A stretch of 64,000 nt of DNA from NCBI RefSeq assembly GCF_014648095.1, contig NZ_BMQL01000011.1, forward strand, positions 69,527-133,526, written 5' to 3'. The notes under the pieces were generated by a model. That model was not told the DNA's origin. It ran no database searches and saw only the letters and a list, made by a program, of their open reading frames with translations. Position 1 is the stretch's first letter. Each line of letters begins with the position of its first letter. Shown here in pieces: positions 42,465 to 51,113 of this stretch. Source of the DNA: Deinococcus ruber. Lineage in GTDB: Bacteria > Deinococcota > Deinococci > Deinococcales > Deinococcaceae. Made by a program: the position numbers and the translations under genes.

Positions 42465-44543
42465 TCAGGCAGGAAGTGAACTGGGAACGGCGTGGGCCGC
42501 CACAGGTGTTTCCTCGCCGCTGTGAATGGCGCTCAGCAGCCGCAGGGTGGTTTCACCGTTCCTGATCTTCCGCAGGCCGTCTTCCCACAGGGTGCTGAAA
42601 CCGTCCTTGCGGGCGAGCTGTTCGATCTGCTGCTCTCCAGCTCGGTCACGGATGGCCTGTTCGATGCGGGGGGTGACGCGAATCATTTCGTGAATCGCAA
42701 TGCGCCCCGATACGCCGCTGCCTTTACAGGTGGGGCAGATGGGGGTCTGGGTGTCATGCGACCCGCCCATCCGTCCGGTCGTTTCGGTGATGGTGGCTGG
42801 ACCACCGCCGATGCTGTCGAACAGATGGGCGGGCGTCGTGATCTTGGTGCGGCAGTCGGGACAGGGCCGCCCGGCGAGTCGCTGGGCGATCAGCAGCCGC
42901 AAGCTGGCCGAGAGGTTGAACGTCTCGATGCCCATGTCGATCAGGCGAGTGATCACGCCGGCCGCGCTGTTGCTGTGGATGGTGGTGATCATCAGGTGCC
43001 CGGTCTGGGCGGCCTGCACGGCGGTGCGGGCCGTGATGAGGTCGCGTACCTCGCCGATCATGATGACGTCAGGGTCCTGCCGCAGCAGCGCCCTCAGGAT
43101 GTCCGGATAGTCGGTGCGCAGCTCCTCGTTTGGAACCTCCGGGTTGATCTGAATCTGGATCAGGCCAGGCATTTCGATCTCGATGGGATTCTCAATCGTG
43201 AAGATGGCGATGTCCGGATGGTTGATGTGCTGAATCATGGTGTGGCTGAAGACCGTCTTGCCGCTTCCCGTGGGGCCGCTCATCACGATCATGCCGTTGC
43301 TCTGCTGGAGGGCCCATTCTGCCGCGCGGAGATTGGCTTCCGACAGATCGGCGTGGTCGAGGGTGGGAATACTGCTGGGGGGACGGGCGAGACGCAGCGC
43401 CACCTTGCCGCCGTGGGGGAGGGGAACGATATTGCAGCGGAGGTTGAATTCCAGGCCGCGGTCTCGGTAGCGAATGACGGCGTCCTGAGGTTTGCGTTCG
43501 TGTGCGTTGTTCAGTCCTCCCATCGAGCGGATGCGGTTGACGATCGCGCGGTGCATGTTTTTCGGGACGTCCTTGTAGTGTGTCAGCAGGCCGTCGATGC
43601 GCAGGCGGATGACCGTCTCGCCTGCCGTGGGCTGGATATGGATGTCCGAGGCGTTCTGCACAGACGCTTCACGCAGCATCTGATCCACGAAGTTACTGAC
43701 CGCGCTGTTGTCGGCGCTGCCGCCCTGCAGGATGTCTTCCTGACTGGTGCGCTGCCGCTTGCTTTCTTCGCGCAGGTTGCTTTCGTCCTTCAGAGCGGAC
43801 ATGGCCCGGTCGCGTTCGTAGGTCGCTTCGATGTGGGCGCGAATCTGGCTGGGGGGTGCCAGGACCATGCGGGGGCGTTCGCCCGTCTGATCCTCGATCA
43901 TGTTGCGCACCAGCATGATGGTCGGATCACTGGCGGCCACCACCAGGACACCGTCATCCATCGTGAAGGGGATGACGCTCTGGGTGGTGATGATGTTCTC
44001 GCTGATGGCACTTCTGACCTGCGGGTTGGGTGGGGTGCGCCGCAGATCGATGAAGTCCAGGCCTTTCCAGAGGGCGCCGGCCCGGCTGTAGGTTTCCTCG
44101 TCGATCACGCCCTGAGCCAGGAGCAGCTTCTCGATTTCGGGCGTCTGATACTGCTCATCGGTCAGGGCTGTCCCCAAATGAATGAGGGCGTCGGCCGCCT
44201 TGTCGAAGGTGAGCGTGCGGGCGATCTTTTCGGTGAGCGTGATTTCTTCGGGCGGCAGGTACGGGACGTTCTGCTCGATGACCAACGGATGGAGGGGGTC
44301 GGGGGTGGCCCCTTCGCCTCCCAGTTGGATGCCCATGGTGCGGAGCGCGCTTGCGAGTTGCTCTTCGGGATAGCCGCGTTCACGCAGGAGCGGCAGCAGG
44401 CTGGTATAGATGCTGCCAGCACGCAGGTAACTGGTTCGCAGGGTGAGCAGGTCACGTTTGGTGAGGGTGCCCTGGTGCTCGAGGGCGTCGAGTAACTGCA
44501 GTTCCCTCGGGTGAAGGTTTCGGTTGGGTGCCTGGGTGGTCAT
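42465..44543 (-). CDS. pilB: Pilus extension ATPase PilB
   Basis: A 692-residue PilB/GspE motor. Residues about 10-240 hold tandem N-terminal MshEN-like domains. The ATPase core has Walker A SGPTGSGKT, Asp box FTIENPIEIEMPG, Walker B DVIMIGEVRD and His box GHLMITTIHS. A zinc site follows (CPDC and CPTCKGSG). ATG 44543 has GGAG upstream and overlaps the stop of a nine-codon leader ORF (ATGA). PilB drives pilin polymerisation. First structural gene of the pil gene train. Confidence 0.9.
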   Translation of the reverse strand: MTTQAPNRNLHPRELQLLDALEHQGTLTKRDLLTLRTSYLRAGSIYTSLLPLLRERGYPEEQLASALRTMGIQLGGEGATPDPLHPLVIEQNVPYLPPEEITLTEKIARTLTFDKAADALIHLGTALTDEQYQTPEIEKLLLAQGVIDEETYSRAGALWKGLDFIDLRRTPPNPQVRSAISENIITTQSVIPFTMDDGVLVVAASDPTIMLVRNMIEDQTGERPRMVLAPPSQIRAHIEATYERDRAMSALKDESNLREESKRQRTSQEDILQGGSADNSAVSNFVDQMLREASVQNASDIHIQPTAGETVIRLRIDGLLTHYKDVPKNMHRAIVNRIRSMGGLNNAHERKPQDAVIRYRDRGLEFNLRCNIVPLPHGGKVALRLARPPSSIPTLDHADLSEANLRAAEWALQQSNGMIVMSGPTGSGKTVFSHTMIQHINHPDIAIFTIENPIEIEMPGLIQIQINPEVPNEELRTDYPDILRALLRQDPDVIMIGEVRDLITARTAVQAAQTGHLMITTIHSNSAAGVITRLIDMGIETFNLSASLRLLIAQRLAGRPCPDCRTKITTPAHLFDSIGGGPATITETTGRMGGSHDTQTPICPTCKGSGVSGRIAIHEMIRVTPRIEQAIRDRAGEQQIEQLARKDGFSTLWEDGLRKIRNGETTLRLLSAIHSGEETPVAAHAVPSSLPA

Positions 44544-44569
44544 GCGGACTCCTTGGGTGCGCGCGTCAT
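44540..44569 (-). CDS. Nine-codon leader peptide coupled to pilB
   Basis: ATG 44569 lies seven bases after the -10 box of the shared promoter, so a leaderless ribosome would start here. The frame codes MTRAPKESA and its TGA overlaps the ATG of pilB. The GGAG that serves pilB is inside it. This looks like a device to bring ribosomes to pilB. Confidence 0.45.
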   Translation of the reverse strand: MTRAPKESA

Positions 44570-44576
44570 GCCCGTC

Positions 44577-44598
44577 ACCTTGGCTGTCCGGGTGGTGG
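44577..44598 (-). promoter_or_regulatory. Shared CCACCACCCGG promoter, pilB
   Basis: CCACCACCCGG (44598-44588), five bases, CAAGGT (44582-44577), seven bases, then the leader ATG at 44569. Confidence 0.65.
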
Positions 44599-44651
44599 TC
44601 CCACAATCTGGCGTGTCAAATCTCGACGTGCTGAAACCGTATGCTGGAGGT

Positions 44652-45110
44652 ATGACTGCGTCGCCGCTTTCCGCTCGCCCGTCGGTTCCCTGGGTCCACC
44701 GGTCGCGTGTGATGCTGCTGGGCGTGGTGCTGCTGGCCGGCCCGATCACGGTGTTGCTCGTGGGTGAATCGGAGCGCTTGGTGTCCAGCACCGAGGATCT
44801 GCTCAGCTCAGGCTTTCTGCTTTTGCTGGTGGTGAGCGTCCTGATCTGGGTCTGGCGGCAGGTGCGGGCCTACCGGGTGGTGGCCGCGTTCGTTCCTGAG
44901 TCTGTGCGTCCCACGCTCGGCGCGATCGTGCAGGTGTTGGTGGTGTTCGGGGTGTTCGCTAGCGGCATGGGGTTGGCAGGCGCCCTGGCGGCGCAGGTGC
45001 AGCATGCGGCCTTGCCGGACGACACGGTGTCGACCGGATTGGCGCTGCTCATGGCGATGGCGGCACTGTGCCTGGTGGAACGCCGGGAGGAGCCGGACGA
45101 ACTGGGCTGA
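44652..45110 (+). CDS. Hypothetical membrane protein
   Basis: A 152-residue protein with four predicted membrane helices (residues about 19-38, 54-73, 92-113 and 125-140). ATG 44652 is six bases after TATGCT (44640-44645), so the mRNA is likely leaderless. It is divergent from pilB with a short shared regulatory region. No family recognised. Confidence 0.6.
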   Translation: MTASPLSARPSVPWVHRSRVMLLGVVLLAGPITVLLVGESERLVSSTEDLLSSGFLLLLVVSVLIWVWRQVRAYRVVAAFVPESVRPTLGAIVQVLVVFGVFASGMGLAGALAAQVQHAALPDDTVSTGLALLMAMAALCLVERREEPDELG

Positions 45111-45132
45111 CCACCACCTGGTTTCCTATGGT
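45111..45132 (+). promoter_or_regulatory. Shared CCACCACCTGG promoter, DUF2227-like gene
   Basis: CCACCACCTGG (45111-45121) starts right after the upstream stop codon; five bases, TATGGT (45127-45132), six bases, ATG 45139. This copy has the best -10 box. Confidence 0.65.
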
Positions 45133-45138
45133 GGCGGC

Positions 45139-45603
45139 ATGCATGGATGGCAACACACGGCAGTCAATCTGGCTGCGCTCGCGCCGATCAGTGCCGCGGG
45201 CGTGCTCTTTCAGAGAACGGAACCATTGGTGCCGTTTGTACTGGGCTCTGTGTTCGGGACACTGCTGGTGACACCCGATCTGGATTTGCGGTTCAACGAC
45301 GCCCGGCGGCGGTGGGGGGCCCTGGCGTTCCTCTGGGGGCCGTACGCAACGTTCAGCAAACATCGGGGCATGAGCCATAGTTACGTGATTGGGCCGTTGG
45401 TTCGGCTGCTGTATCTGTTGGTGATGCTGCTGCCGCTCCTGGCGCTGCTGCTGGTGGTGGCGCGAGCGCAGGACTGGTTCTTTACTTGGAGGTTGGTGGA
45501 GCCGCTGCAGCGGGCCGTGATGGGCTACATGCTTTCACAGTGGCTGCATCTGCTCTGCGACGGGATTCTGCCGTTCCCGTTTCGGAAGTCGCTTCGTTCC
45601 TGA
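45139..45603 (+). CDS. DUF2227-like metal-binding membrane protein
   Basis: A 154-residue protein. It has the pattern of DUF2227 proteins: an early MHGWQHTAVN with His, TPDLDLRFNDARRRWG, FSKHRGMSHS and a late SQWLHLLCDG. These His and Asp residues could bind a metal; the fold is related to the LexA-independent membrane-bound YdjM-like hydrolases. Function is unknown. The shared promoter suggests that it is expressed with the pilus. Confidence 0.65.
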   Translation: MHGWQHTAVNLAALAPISAAGVLFQRTEPLVPFVLGSVFGTLLVTPDLDLRFNDARRRWGALAFLWGPYATFSKHRGMSHSYVIGPLVRLLYLLVMLLPLLALLLVVARAQDWFFTWRLVEPLQRAVMGYMLSQWLHLLCDGILPFPFRKSLRS

Positions 45604-46015
45604 TGCGCACGTCGTAGTCAGGGCCGAACCGGCACATCAGTTGCAGCTGGTTCTGCCACGCGCTGCTGGCCGCCTGTTGCCGGTCTGCACTCGCGCCAGG
45701 CGTCAGGCTGATACACACCAGCGCGCCGGTCAAGGTCAACTCCGACGGGCTCTTGAGCAGGACGGTGCGGTGTATCAGCGTGGCGTCGTAACTGGCGGTG
45801 CCGTGGTGATAGGTCATGCGTCCCGATGCGGTACTGGCGTACAACCGAGCCAGGTTCGGAACCGTGTCCAGCCATGCGGCCGCATGCAGGACACCGCGCA
45901 GGGCCAGCAGATCGGCATGCGCCTGGAGGTGAGGAACCTGTGCAAAGGTACTCTGCAGCTCACGGAAGAGGAGGGCCGCTGCAGGGAATTCAAGGAGGAA
46001 GTCAGGGGCAGACAT
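45482..46015 (-). CDS. Hypothetical protein, convergent with DUF2227-like gene
   Basis: A 177-residue frame from ATG 46015, six bases after TAAGGT in a copy of the shared promoter. Residues 1-140 look like a real globular protein (MSAPDFLLEFPAAALLFREL). The last 40 residues are Ala/Arg/Ser-rich and overlap 122 bases of the convergent gene, so a frameshift or lost stop may have lengthened it. No family recognised. Confidence 0.5.
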   Translation of the reverse strand: MSAPDFLLEFPAAALLFRELQSTFAQVPHLQAHADLLALRGVLHAAAWLDTVPNLARLYASTASGRMTYHHGTASYDATLIHRTVLLKSPSELTLTGALVCISLTPGASADRQQAASSAWQNQLQLMCRFGPDYDVRIRNEATSETGTAESRRRADAATVKACSPSRPAAAAPPTSK

Positions 46016-46021
46016 GGCGTC

Positions 46022-46043
46022 ACCTTAGAAGGCCGGGTGGTGG
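46022..46043 (-). promoter_or_regulatory. Shared CCACCACCCGG promoter, minus side
   Basis: CCACCACCCGG (46043-46033), five bases, TAAGGT (46027-46022), six bases, ATG 46015. It is back to back with a plus-strand copy 23 bases away. Confidence 0.65.
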
Positions 46044-46066
46044 TGTTCGTTGGGGGTGTTGCTTGC

Positions 46067-46088
46067 CCACCACCCGGCCTTGCATCGT
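46067..46088 (+). promoter_or_regulatory. Shared CCACCACCCGG promoter, plus side
   Basis: CCACCACCCGG (46067-46077), five bases, CATCGT (46083-46088), six bases, ATG 46095. Confidence 0.65.
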
Positions 46089-46094
46089 TCCTGC

Positions 46095-46966
46095 ATGCTG
46101 TTGTCTGCGAGTACCGAAGTGTGGCCGGGCGCGCTGCCCTCTGTCGATGACGGGTGGTCGCTCGACGAACTAGTGGTGTTGCTGGAGCGGGACGGGTTCA
46201 CCTGGAAACTCGCCGCTATTCCGGCAGGCAGTGGATGGCGGTACTGGGGGCGTGTGTTTCATCCACTGTGGCCAGCCGTCATGCATGTGCCGAAGCAGCA
46301 GGGTGGACCGCTGCTGCCGCGTTGGTCGCGGCGCTGGCAGCAGCGGTGCGGCGGTTGAACGCCTTGCAATTGGCGGCTCCACTGCCGACATTGGAAAGAA
46401 GTGGGGTGGCTTGCGTGCCCGATGTGCCGCTGTCAGGACGGCTGAGGAGTCTGGAGGAGCGGCGTCTGGCATGGAAGTTGTCAGGCCGCGCGGGTCTGGA
46501 TGGACGTTCATACCAGGCCAGTGTGTACGATCCGGCGTGGCCGCCCTTCATGTACGGAAAAAAGCAGGTGTGTGCGTCTGCCTGGGCAGCCTTATTGATA
46601 CCTGCATAAATTGGAGACGCCCTGCATGCAGACAGTCAGCAGAGCAGGAAGTTGCCACCGCGGGGATATACCCCGATCACCTGTCTCTAACTTACGCAGC
46701 TATCAATAGAGGCTGCAGAAATCGACACCTTCGAGCGGCTTGGGCGTGTGCAGATCAACGGAACAGTTTGATCGACTTCGACGCGGTTCGCTTCTCCGGA
46801 TCAGCGGCGGAGTGTGAGGCGCTCAACGCGCAGTGGCGTGCCCTGCGTCAGCTGATCGCCGTGGCACTCCCAAAAGCGCTGGTTCTGGAGATTCAGGTTC
46901 AGGTATCGGGCGGCGTCGTTCGTCTCGGTGTGCGTCTATATGGCGCTGAGTACATGCTGTTGGATC
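46095..46966 (+). pseudogene. Broken gene with internal repeats, cut by a MITE
   Basis: From ATG 46095 the frame codes 87 residues (VVLLERDGFTWKLAAIPAGS, HPLWPAVMHVPKQQGG). A second frame continues with a related unit (LEERRLAWKLSGRAGLDG, YDPAWPPFMYGKKQ), so the original protein had two like modules and a frameshift near 46305 now splits it. A MITE enters at 46593. After it, 46709-46966 codes in two frames (FERLGRVQING, then DFDAVRFSGSAAECEALNAQ) and meets the next MITE. Whether the third part belonged to the same protein is uncertain. Family unknown. Confidence 0.45.
46593..46708. repeat. MITE, family A, copy 2
   Basis: A 116-base element. Left end TATTGATACCTGCATAAATT, right end (complement) TATTGATAGCTGCGTAAGTT. 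The interior aligns with the copy at 20843-20960. It carries no gene. The left end supplies an in-frame stop to the gene it enters, giving the tail LLIPA. Confidence 0.7.
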
Positions 46967-47081
46967 TACTGATACCTGCGTAAATCGGTCACGCTTGCTG
47001 CCATAGATCATGCGGAGCGGCAGGCTGCCGACCTGGGGCTACGCTTCAGTCATCTGTCCCCAACTTATGCAGGTATCAATA
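46967..47081. repeat. MITE, family A, copy 3
   Basis: A 115-base element, left end TACTGATACCTGCGTAAATC, right end (complement) TATTGATACCTGCATAAGTT. The right half aligns with copy 2 (TGCCGACCTGGGG / TGCCACCGCGGGG). Both ends stop coding frames that run into them, with the tail LLIPA in each. Confidence 0.65.
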
Positions 47082-47385
47082 GCCACAGGCGTTCGGTGGG
47101 ATTGGAGAAGCTCAGGACGAATCGCGCCAGCACGTCCTCTGAGAGTCGGAGCTTCTTGAAGAAGCGGTGCAGTTGCTTCACGTTGCTGCTCTGAAGAGCT
47201 CTCCCAGGCAGCTGGGCGGCCAGTTTGTTGAGTCGGACGTCCTCGCGCTGGATCAGCGCGAGCATCAAAGCAGCGAGGAGCGCCAGACTCGGGGCCCTCA
47301 AACCCCAGGGGTGCTTGGCGAGGTGAGCGAGAACGGTAGAATGTGGCGAGCAGCTCGGGGGTGTTTTCATTGACAGAAACACCAT
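47082..47385 (-). pseudogene. IS4 family transposase, N-terminal fragment
   Basis: About 100 residues (ALMLALIQREDVRLNKLAAQ, SNVKQLHRFFKKL) match the helical N-terminal part of IS4-type transposases. The catalytic DDE part is missing; the frame stops inside the MITE at 47065. It is related to, but distinct from, the intact IS4 copy at 54350. Confidence 0.6.
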
Positions 47386-47518
47386 CCCAGAGCTGCTCTA
47401 GCCTTTTATCCCGCCCCAAATTGTCCTCTACTCAGGTTGATGGGACTCAGAAGCCTGATTCCTTCTGCGCCACTCATTTCATTTTTCAACCACTATTCAC
47501 GGTTGGTCACAAAGTGAG

Positions 47519-47872
47519 TTAAGTGCCGCCTTGTATCACAGGTGCAAATCCATAGACCAGACCAACGCAGAGCAACCCAGCAATTAAACAGACTAGAACC
47601 TTTTCCCAAGGAACTGGCTCAATAGGTATTTGGTTAGTTCTACTCATAGTTACCATTGGATTTAAGGGATTCTCCCGAATCTGACCCAGCACAAACACTC
47701 CGGAAATCAGGAACATTGCTAAAGCAGCCCAATTAAGGCCTTCATAGGCTGCTTTTAGCGTATGACCTCCCCGTAAATAACCGAGGACAAGCCCTACCAC
47801 TGCAGCACTCAGACCTAAGGCGACACCACGTTTCAGGAAACGTTTTAAAAGTATCCACTGTGTCTTAGGCAT
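47519..47872 (-). CDS. Small membrane protein, three helices
   Basis: A 117-residue protein with membrane helices at about 16-32, 48-65 and 92-110. It begins MPKTQWILLKRFLKRGVALG and has the plan of DUF3899-like membrane proteins. TAAGCT lies seven bases before the ATG. AT content is above that of the pil region. Function unknown. Confidence 0.55.
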   Translation of the reverse strand: MPKTQWILLKRFLKRGVALGLSAAVVGLVLGYLRGGHTLKAAYEGLNWAALAMFLISGVFVLGQIRENPLNPMVTMSRTNQIPIEPVPWEKVLVCLIAGLLCVGLVYGFAPVIQGGT

Positions 47873-48084
47873 ATATTTAAGCTTACGCTTCTGATATCGG
47901 GTTGAAGTGCAACTGGCCTTACTATATTTTTACGGCTCTTCCGGTAATTTTATGCGGATTTTGAATCCTATATCCCAAGCGGCAGACAAGCCATTCGGCA
48001 AAGCATAGGCGGATACGTTCAGAGTGATCTCCGGCATGTTGTTAGTGTAAATCCTCTAAGTAGGAGACATTTTGCCGACACAGG

Positions 48085-49269
48085 CTAGTGGGCTGATTCA
48101 GAAGAACGCTGGGATGAGCGGGCGTAGACTGATGATGGAGGTGGCAGATGCATCGCGGCCGTCAACCTCTCGTTCCCATCTTGAGCGACGGCGAGCGCCG
48201 AGTCTTAAACGGCTTGGTCCGACGTCGCCAAACCCCGAGGGGTTTGGCGACCCGTGCGAAGGTGATGCTGCTGAGCGCAGATCATCCGGAATGGACGCTC
48301 GCGGAGATCGGTGCGTACGTCGGCTTGTGTGATGACACGGTCGGCACCTGGCGCAAACGCTTCATAGCCCAGCGGTTGGAAGGGTTGAGTGACGCGCCCA
48401 AATCGGGCGCGCTACGAACGATCCAGGATGCGGCCACCCTACGGGTCGTCCATCTCACGCTGGACACCTTGCCGGAGGGCGAAACCCACTGGAGTACCCG
48501 CAACATGGCTCAGGTCAGTGGGATGACACAACGTGCGGTGCATCGAATCTGGCGGGCCTTCGGGCTAAGACCCCACTTGGTGTCGTCGTTCACGCTCTCA
48601 AATGATCCGCTGCTGATCGAACAGGTTCGGGACATTGTTGGGTTGTATCTTGCGCCACCCGACCGAGCGCTGGTGCTGTGTATCGATGAGAAGCCGCAGA
48701 TCCAAGCACTCGAGCGCGGCAGCGCCACCGTTCCAATGCTGCCAGGACAGCCTGAGGCGACGGGGCCGACGTATGTACGTCATGGCACCACACCCCTCAT
48801 TGCGGCCTTGAATGCGAACGTCGAAATTGTGATTGGGCAGTGTTATCCGCAGCATTGGGCCGAAGAGTTTCGAGCATTTCTTGATCTGATGCATGCTCAA
48901 GTCCCTGTGGGACTTGAGGTCCATGTCATCCTGGACAACGACATTACCCATAAAACCAAGACCATCCAGAACAGGTTGCTGGCGCATCCGAACGTACATT
49001 TCCATTTCACGCCAACCAGCGGCTCCTGGCTCAATCTGGTGGAGTCGTGATTTGCCCTGCTGAGCCGCAAGCGTCTTCAGCGGGGCAACTTCACCTCGAA
49101 AGATGAGCTAGAGCAGGCCATCAAGGCCTTCATTTCCCAGACGAACGACGTACCGAAGCCCTTTGGATGGACCCGATCCGCCGATGACATCTTGGCCAAC
49201 ATCAAGCGCTTCTGTGAGCGCCATCTCCCCCCAGACAATTCCCAGCGTTCTTCTGAATCAGACCACTAG
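48085..49269. mobile_element. IS630 family element with 29-base ends
   Basis: Terminal repeats CTAGTGGGCTGATTCAGAAG and its continuation (48085-48113) and the inverted match at 49241-49269, one or two mismatches. IS630 elements insert at TA, which is visible at both borders (CTAG). The transposase gene inside has a stop codon. Confidence 0.8.
48148..49269 (+). pseudogene. IS630 transposase interrupted by TGA
   Basis: An HTH (LAEIGAYVGLCDDTVGTWRK), a linker HTH, then the DDE core: LVLCIDEKPQIQ, HVILDNDITHKT and SWLNLVES. At 49048-49050 a TGA stands where relatives have Trp (E-R-W-F). The frame then goes on for 72 more codons with good homology (FALLSRKRLQRGNFTSKDEL) to TAG 49269. A single base change would restore it, so it is a recent loss or a sequencing error. 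Confidence 0.75.
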
Positions 49270-49313
49270 TCTATGTTAAATTACATTAATTGCTTATTGT
49301 ATCATCAAAGACC

Positions 49314-51107
49314 TTAGGCTTTAAATGATTCAGCTTGAGCTGAAAACATTGCAAAATACTTGCCTTTCATGCCCAATAGGCTTTCATGAGTTCCATCTTC
49401 CACTATTTTGCCGCCTTCTAAAACGATTATCCTATCAGACATCTTTACGGTGTTAAACCTATGGGTGATTAATATACTAATTTTGTTTCTAGTAATTTCC
49501 TTATACTTATTAAACATACTTTCTTCGCTTACTACATCGAGCGAACTACTTGGTTCATCTAGTATTAATATAGGCGAGTTCTGATAAAATACCCTTGCTA
49601 AAGCTATACGTTGCCATTGACCGCCCGATAGCTCGAAGCCTTCGTCATCAAATTGACGACCGAGTACAGTCTCCAATTTTTTCGGCAATCTTCCTACAAA
49701 TTCGGTGGCGTTGGCATTATACATTGATAAATTTAGCATTTCCTCATCAACCATTTTACCAATATCCACCAAGCCTATATTTTCTTTTACCGAAAACTGA
49801 TATCTAGAATACTCTTGTAAAAGAACAGAATAGAGTTTTCTATACGCACCTAAATTATAACTCTTAATATCCACCCCATCAAGAACTATATGTCCTAACG
49901 TAGGATCATACATTCTAGTTAATAGTTTGATAAGGGTGGTTTTACCAGCACCGTTTTCTCCAACAAGAGCAACTGACTGATTTGGTTCAAAAACTATGTT
50001 CAAGTCCTCAAATACATATGAATCGGAGTCTGGATATTTAAAATATACGCCCACTAAAGATATACCATTTTGGATGGTTATCGGAACATCTTCACCTTTT
50101 TCGGATAAATTTATATTTGGTTTAAGAGATAGAAACCGTCCAACATTACTAAAAAATAAGCTGTTTTCTATATAGTTACCGTAGTTAACCATTATTGACA
50201 TTAATTGTGACCTCAAAAGGCTGATAGTGCCAAGTATCAGAGAAAACTCACCCAATGAAATCCTATTTGCATATAAATAATTCACAGATATTGTAAATAC
50301 GGCCACTTGTCCTAGAGTCGAATAAAGGTCTCCCAAAAAAATCTTATTTGCTTTGTTTGCCGTAGCTAATATTCTCTTATCCATTACTTCTTTTGAATGT
50401 TTATTCCGTCTATCTATTAATATTTTTCCAATATTAAGAAGTCGGATATCCATAGCATTTTCCACAGATGTGAGTAGTCTTTCGTAGTAAAATCCCTGTC
50501 TGCCGTCCCGTGTAGAAAAGTCATAGTACATAAATGTATTAGATCCATATCTGTTAGCAAATAATACCATTGGCAAAATACTTAACACAATTACTGCTAG
50601 AATTAACGGCTGAAACGCCAATATAGCTATAAAACTTACGACGATCACCGCTCCCTGTATCAGTTCAATAATATTATATATTATAGATGTAGGTCGGAAT
50701 GTTAAATCCTGTTGAGCTTTTACGAGAAGATCGTAGTTTTGTGCCGATTCGAAGAAACTCAGGTCTAATGTATATGCCTGGGACACCAATTCGTTTGACA
50801 AGTATATTGTTACACTCTCTTGAAGAGTATACCGTGTATAGGTAGATATCTTTCTTGACAAATTATAGAAGATAAGAATTATAAAAAGTAAGCCAATTAG
50901 AAAATATGCGAGGTACATACTTTTTCCTGATATAAAATTATCTATTATAATTTTAGTTATGTATGCCGTTGCTGCAGGAGTAATACCTTGTATTATAGAA
51001 CTAATAACCATGCCGATTAAGTCTTTTGAACTAACTCTCCATAGTAAGGATACGATCTCAGATAAACTAGTCTTTCTTATATCAACCACCTCGAATTCAA
51101 TCTGCAA
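49314..51107 (-). CDS. ABC exporter of the graspetide-like cluster
   Basis: A 597-residue half-transporter, membrane domain first (six helices in residues about 30-310), then ATPase: Walker A GENGAGKTT, Q-loop LLQEYSRYQFSV, signature LSGGQWQRI, Walker B ILILDEPSSSLD and switch LITHRFN. No C39 peptidase domain is present, so leader removal must be done by another protein. It likely exports the modified peptide. It is AT-rich and shares direction and short gaps with the next two genes. Confidence 0.85.
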   Translation of the reverse strand: MQIEFEVVDIRKTSLSEIVSLLWRVSSKDLIGMVISSIIQGITPAATAYITKIIIDNFISGKSMYLAYFLIGLLFIILIFYNLSRKISTYTRYTLQESVTIYLSNELVSQAYTLDLSFFESAQNYDLLVKAQQDLTFRPTSIIYNIIELIQGAVIVVSFIAILAFQPLILAVIVLSILPMVLFANRYGSNTFMYYDFSTRDGRQGFYYERLLTSVENAMDIRLLNIGKILIDRRNKHSKEVMDKRILATANKANKIFLGDLYSTLGQVAVFTISVNYLYANRISLGEFSLILGTISLLRSQLMSIMVNYGNYIENSLFFSNVGRFLSLKPNINLSEKGEDVPITIQNGISLVGVYFKYPDSDSYVFEDLNIVFEPNQSVALVGENGAGKTTLIKLLTRMYDPTLGHIVLDGVDIKSYNLGAYRKLYSVLLQEYSRYQFSVKENIGLVDIGKMVDEEMLNLSMYNANATEFVGRLPKKLETVLGRQFDDEGFELSGGQWQRIALARVFYQNSPILILDEPSSSLDVVSEESMFNKYKEITRNKISILITHRFNTVKMSDRIIVLEGGKIVEDGTHESLLGMKGKYFAMFSAQAESFKA

Positions 51108-51113
51108 ATTCTT

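Noticed and set aside
47039..47419. A 126-codon minus-strand frame
   Set aside because: It is the shifted frame of the IS4 fragment, which matches the family better in the frame starting at 47385.
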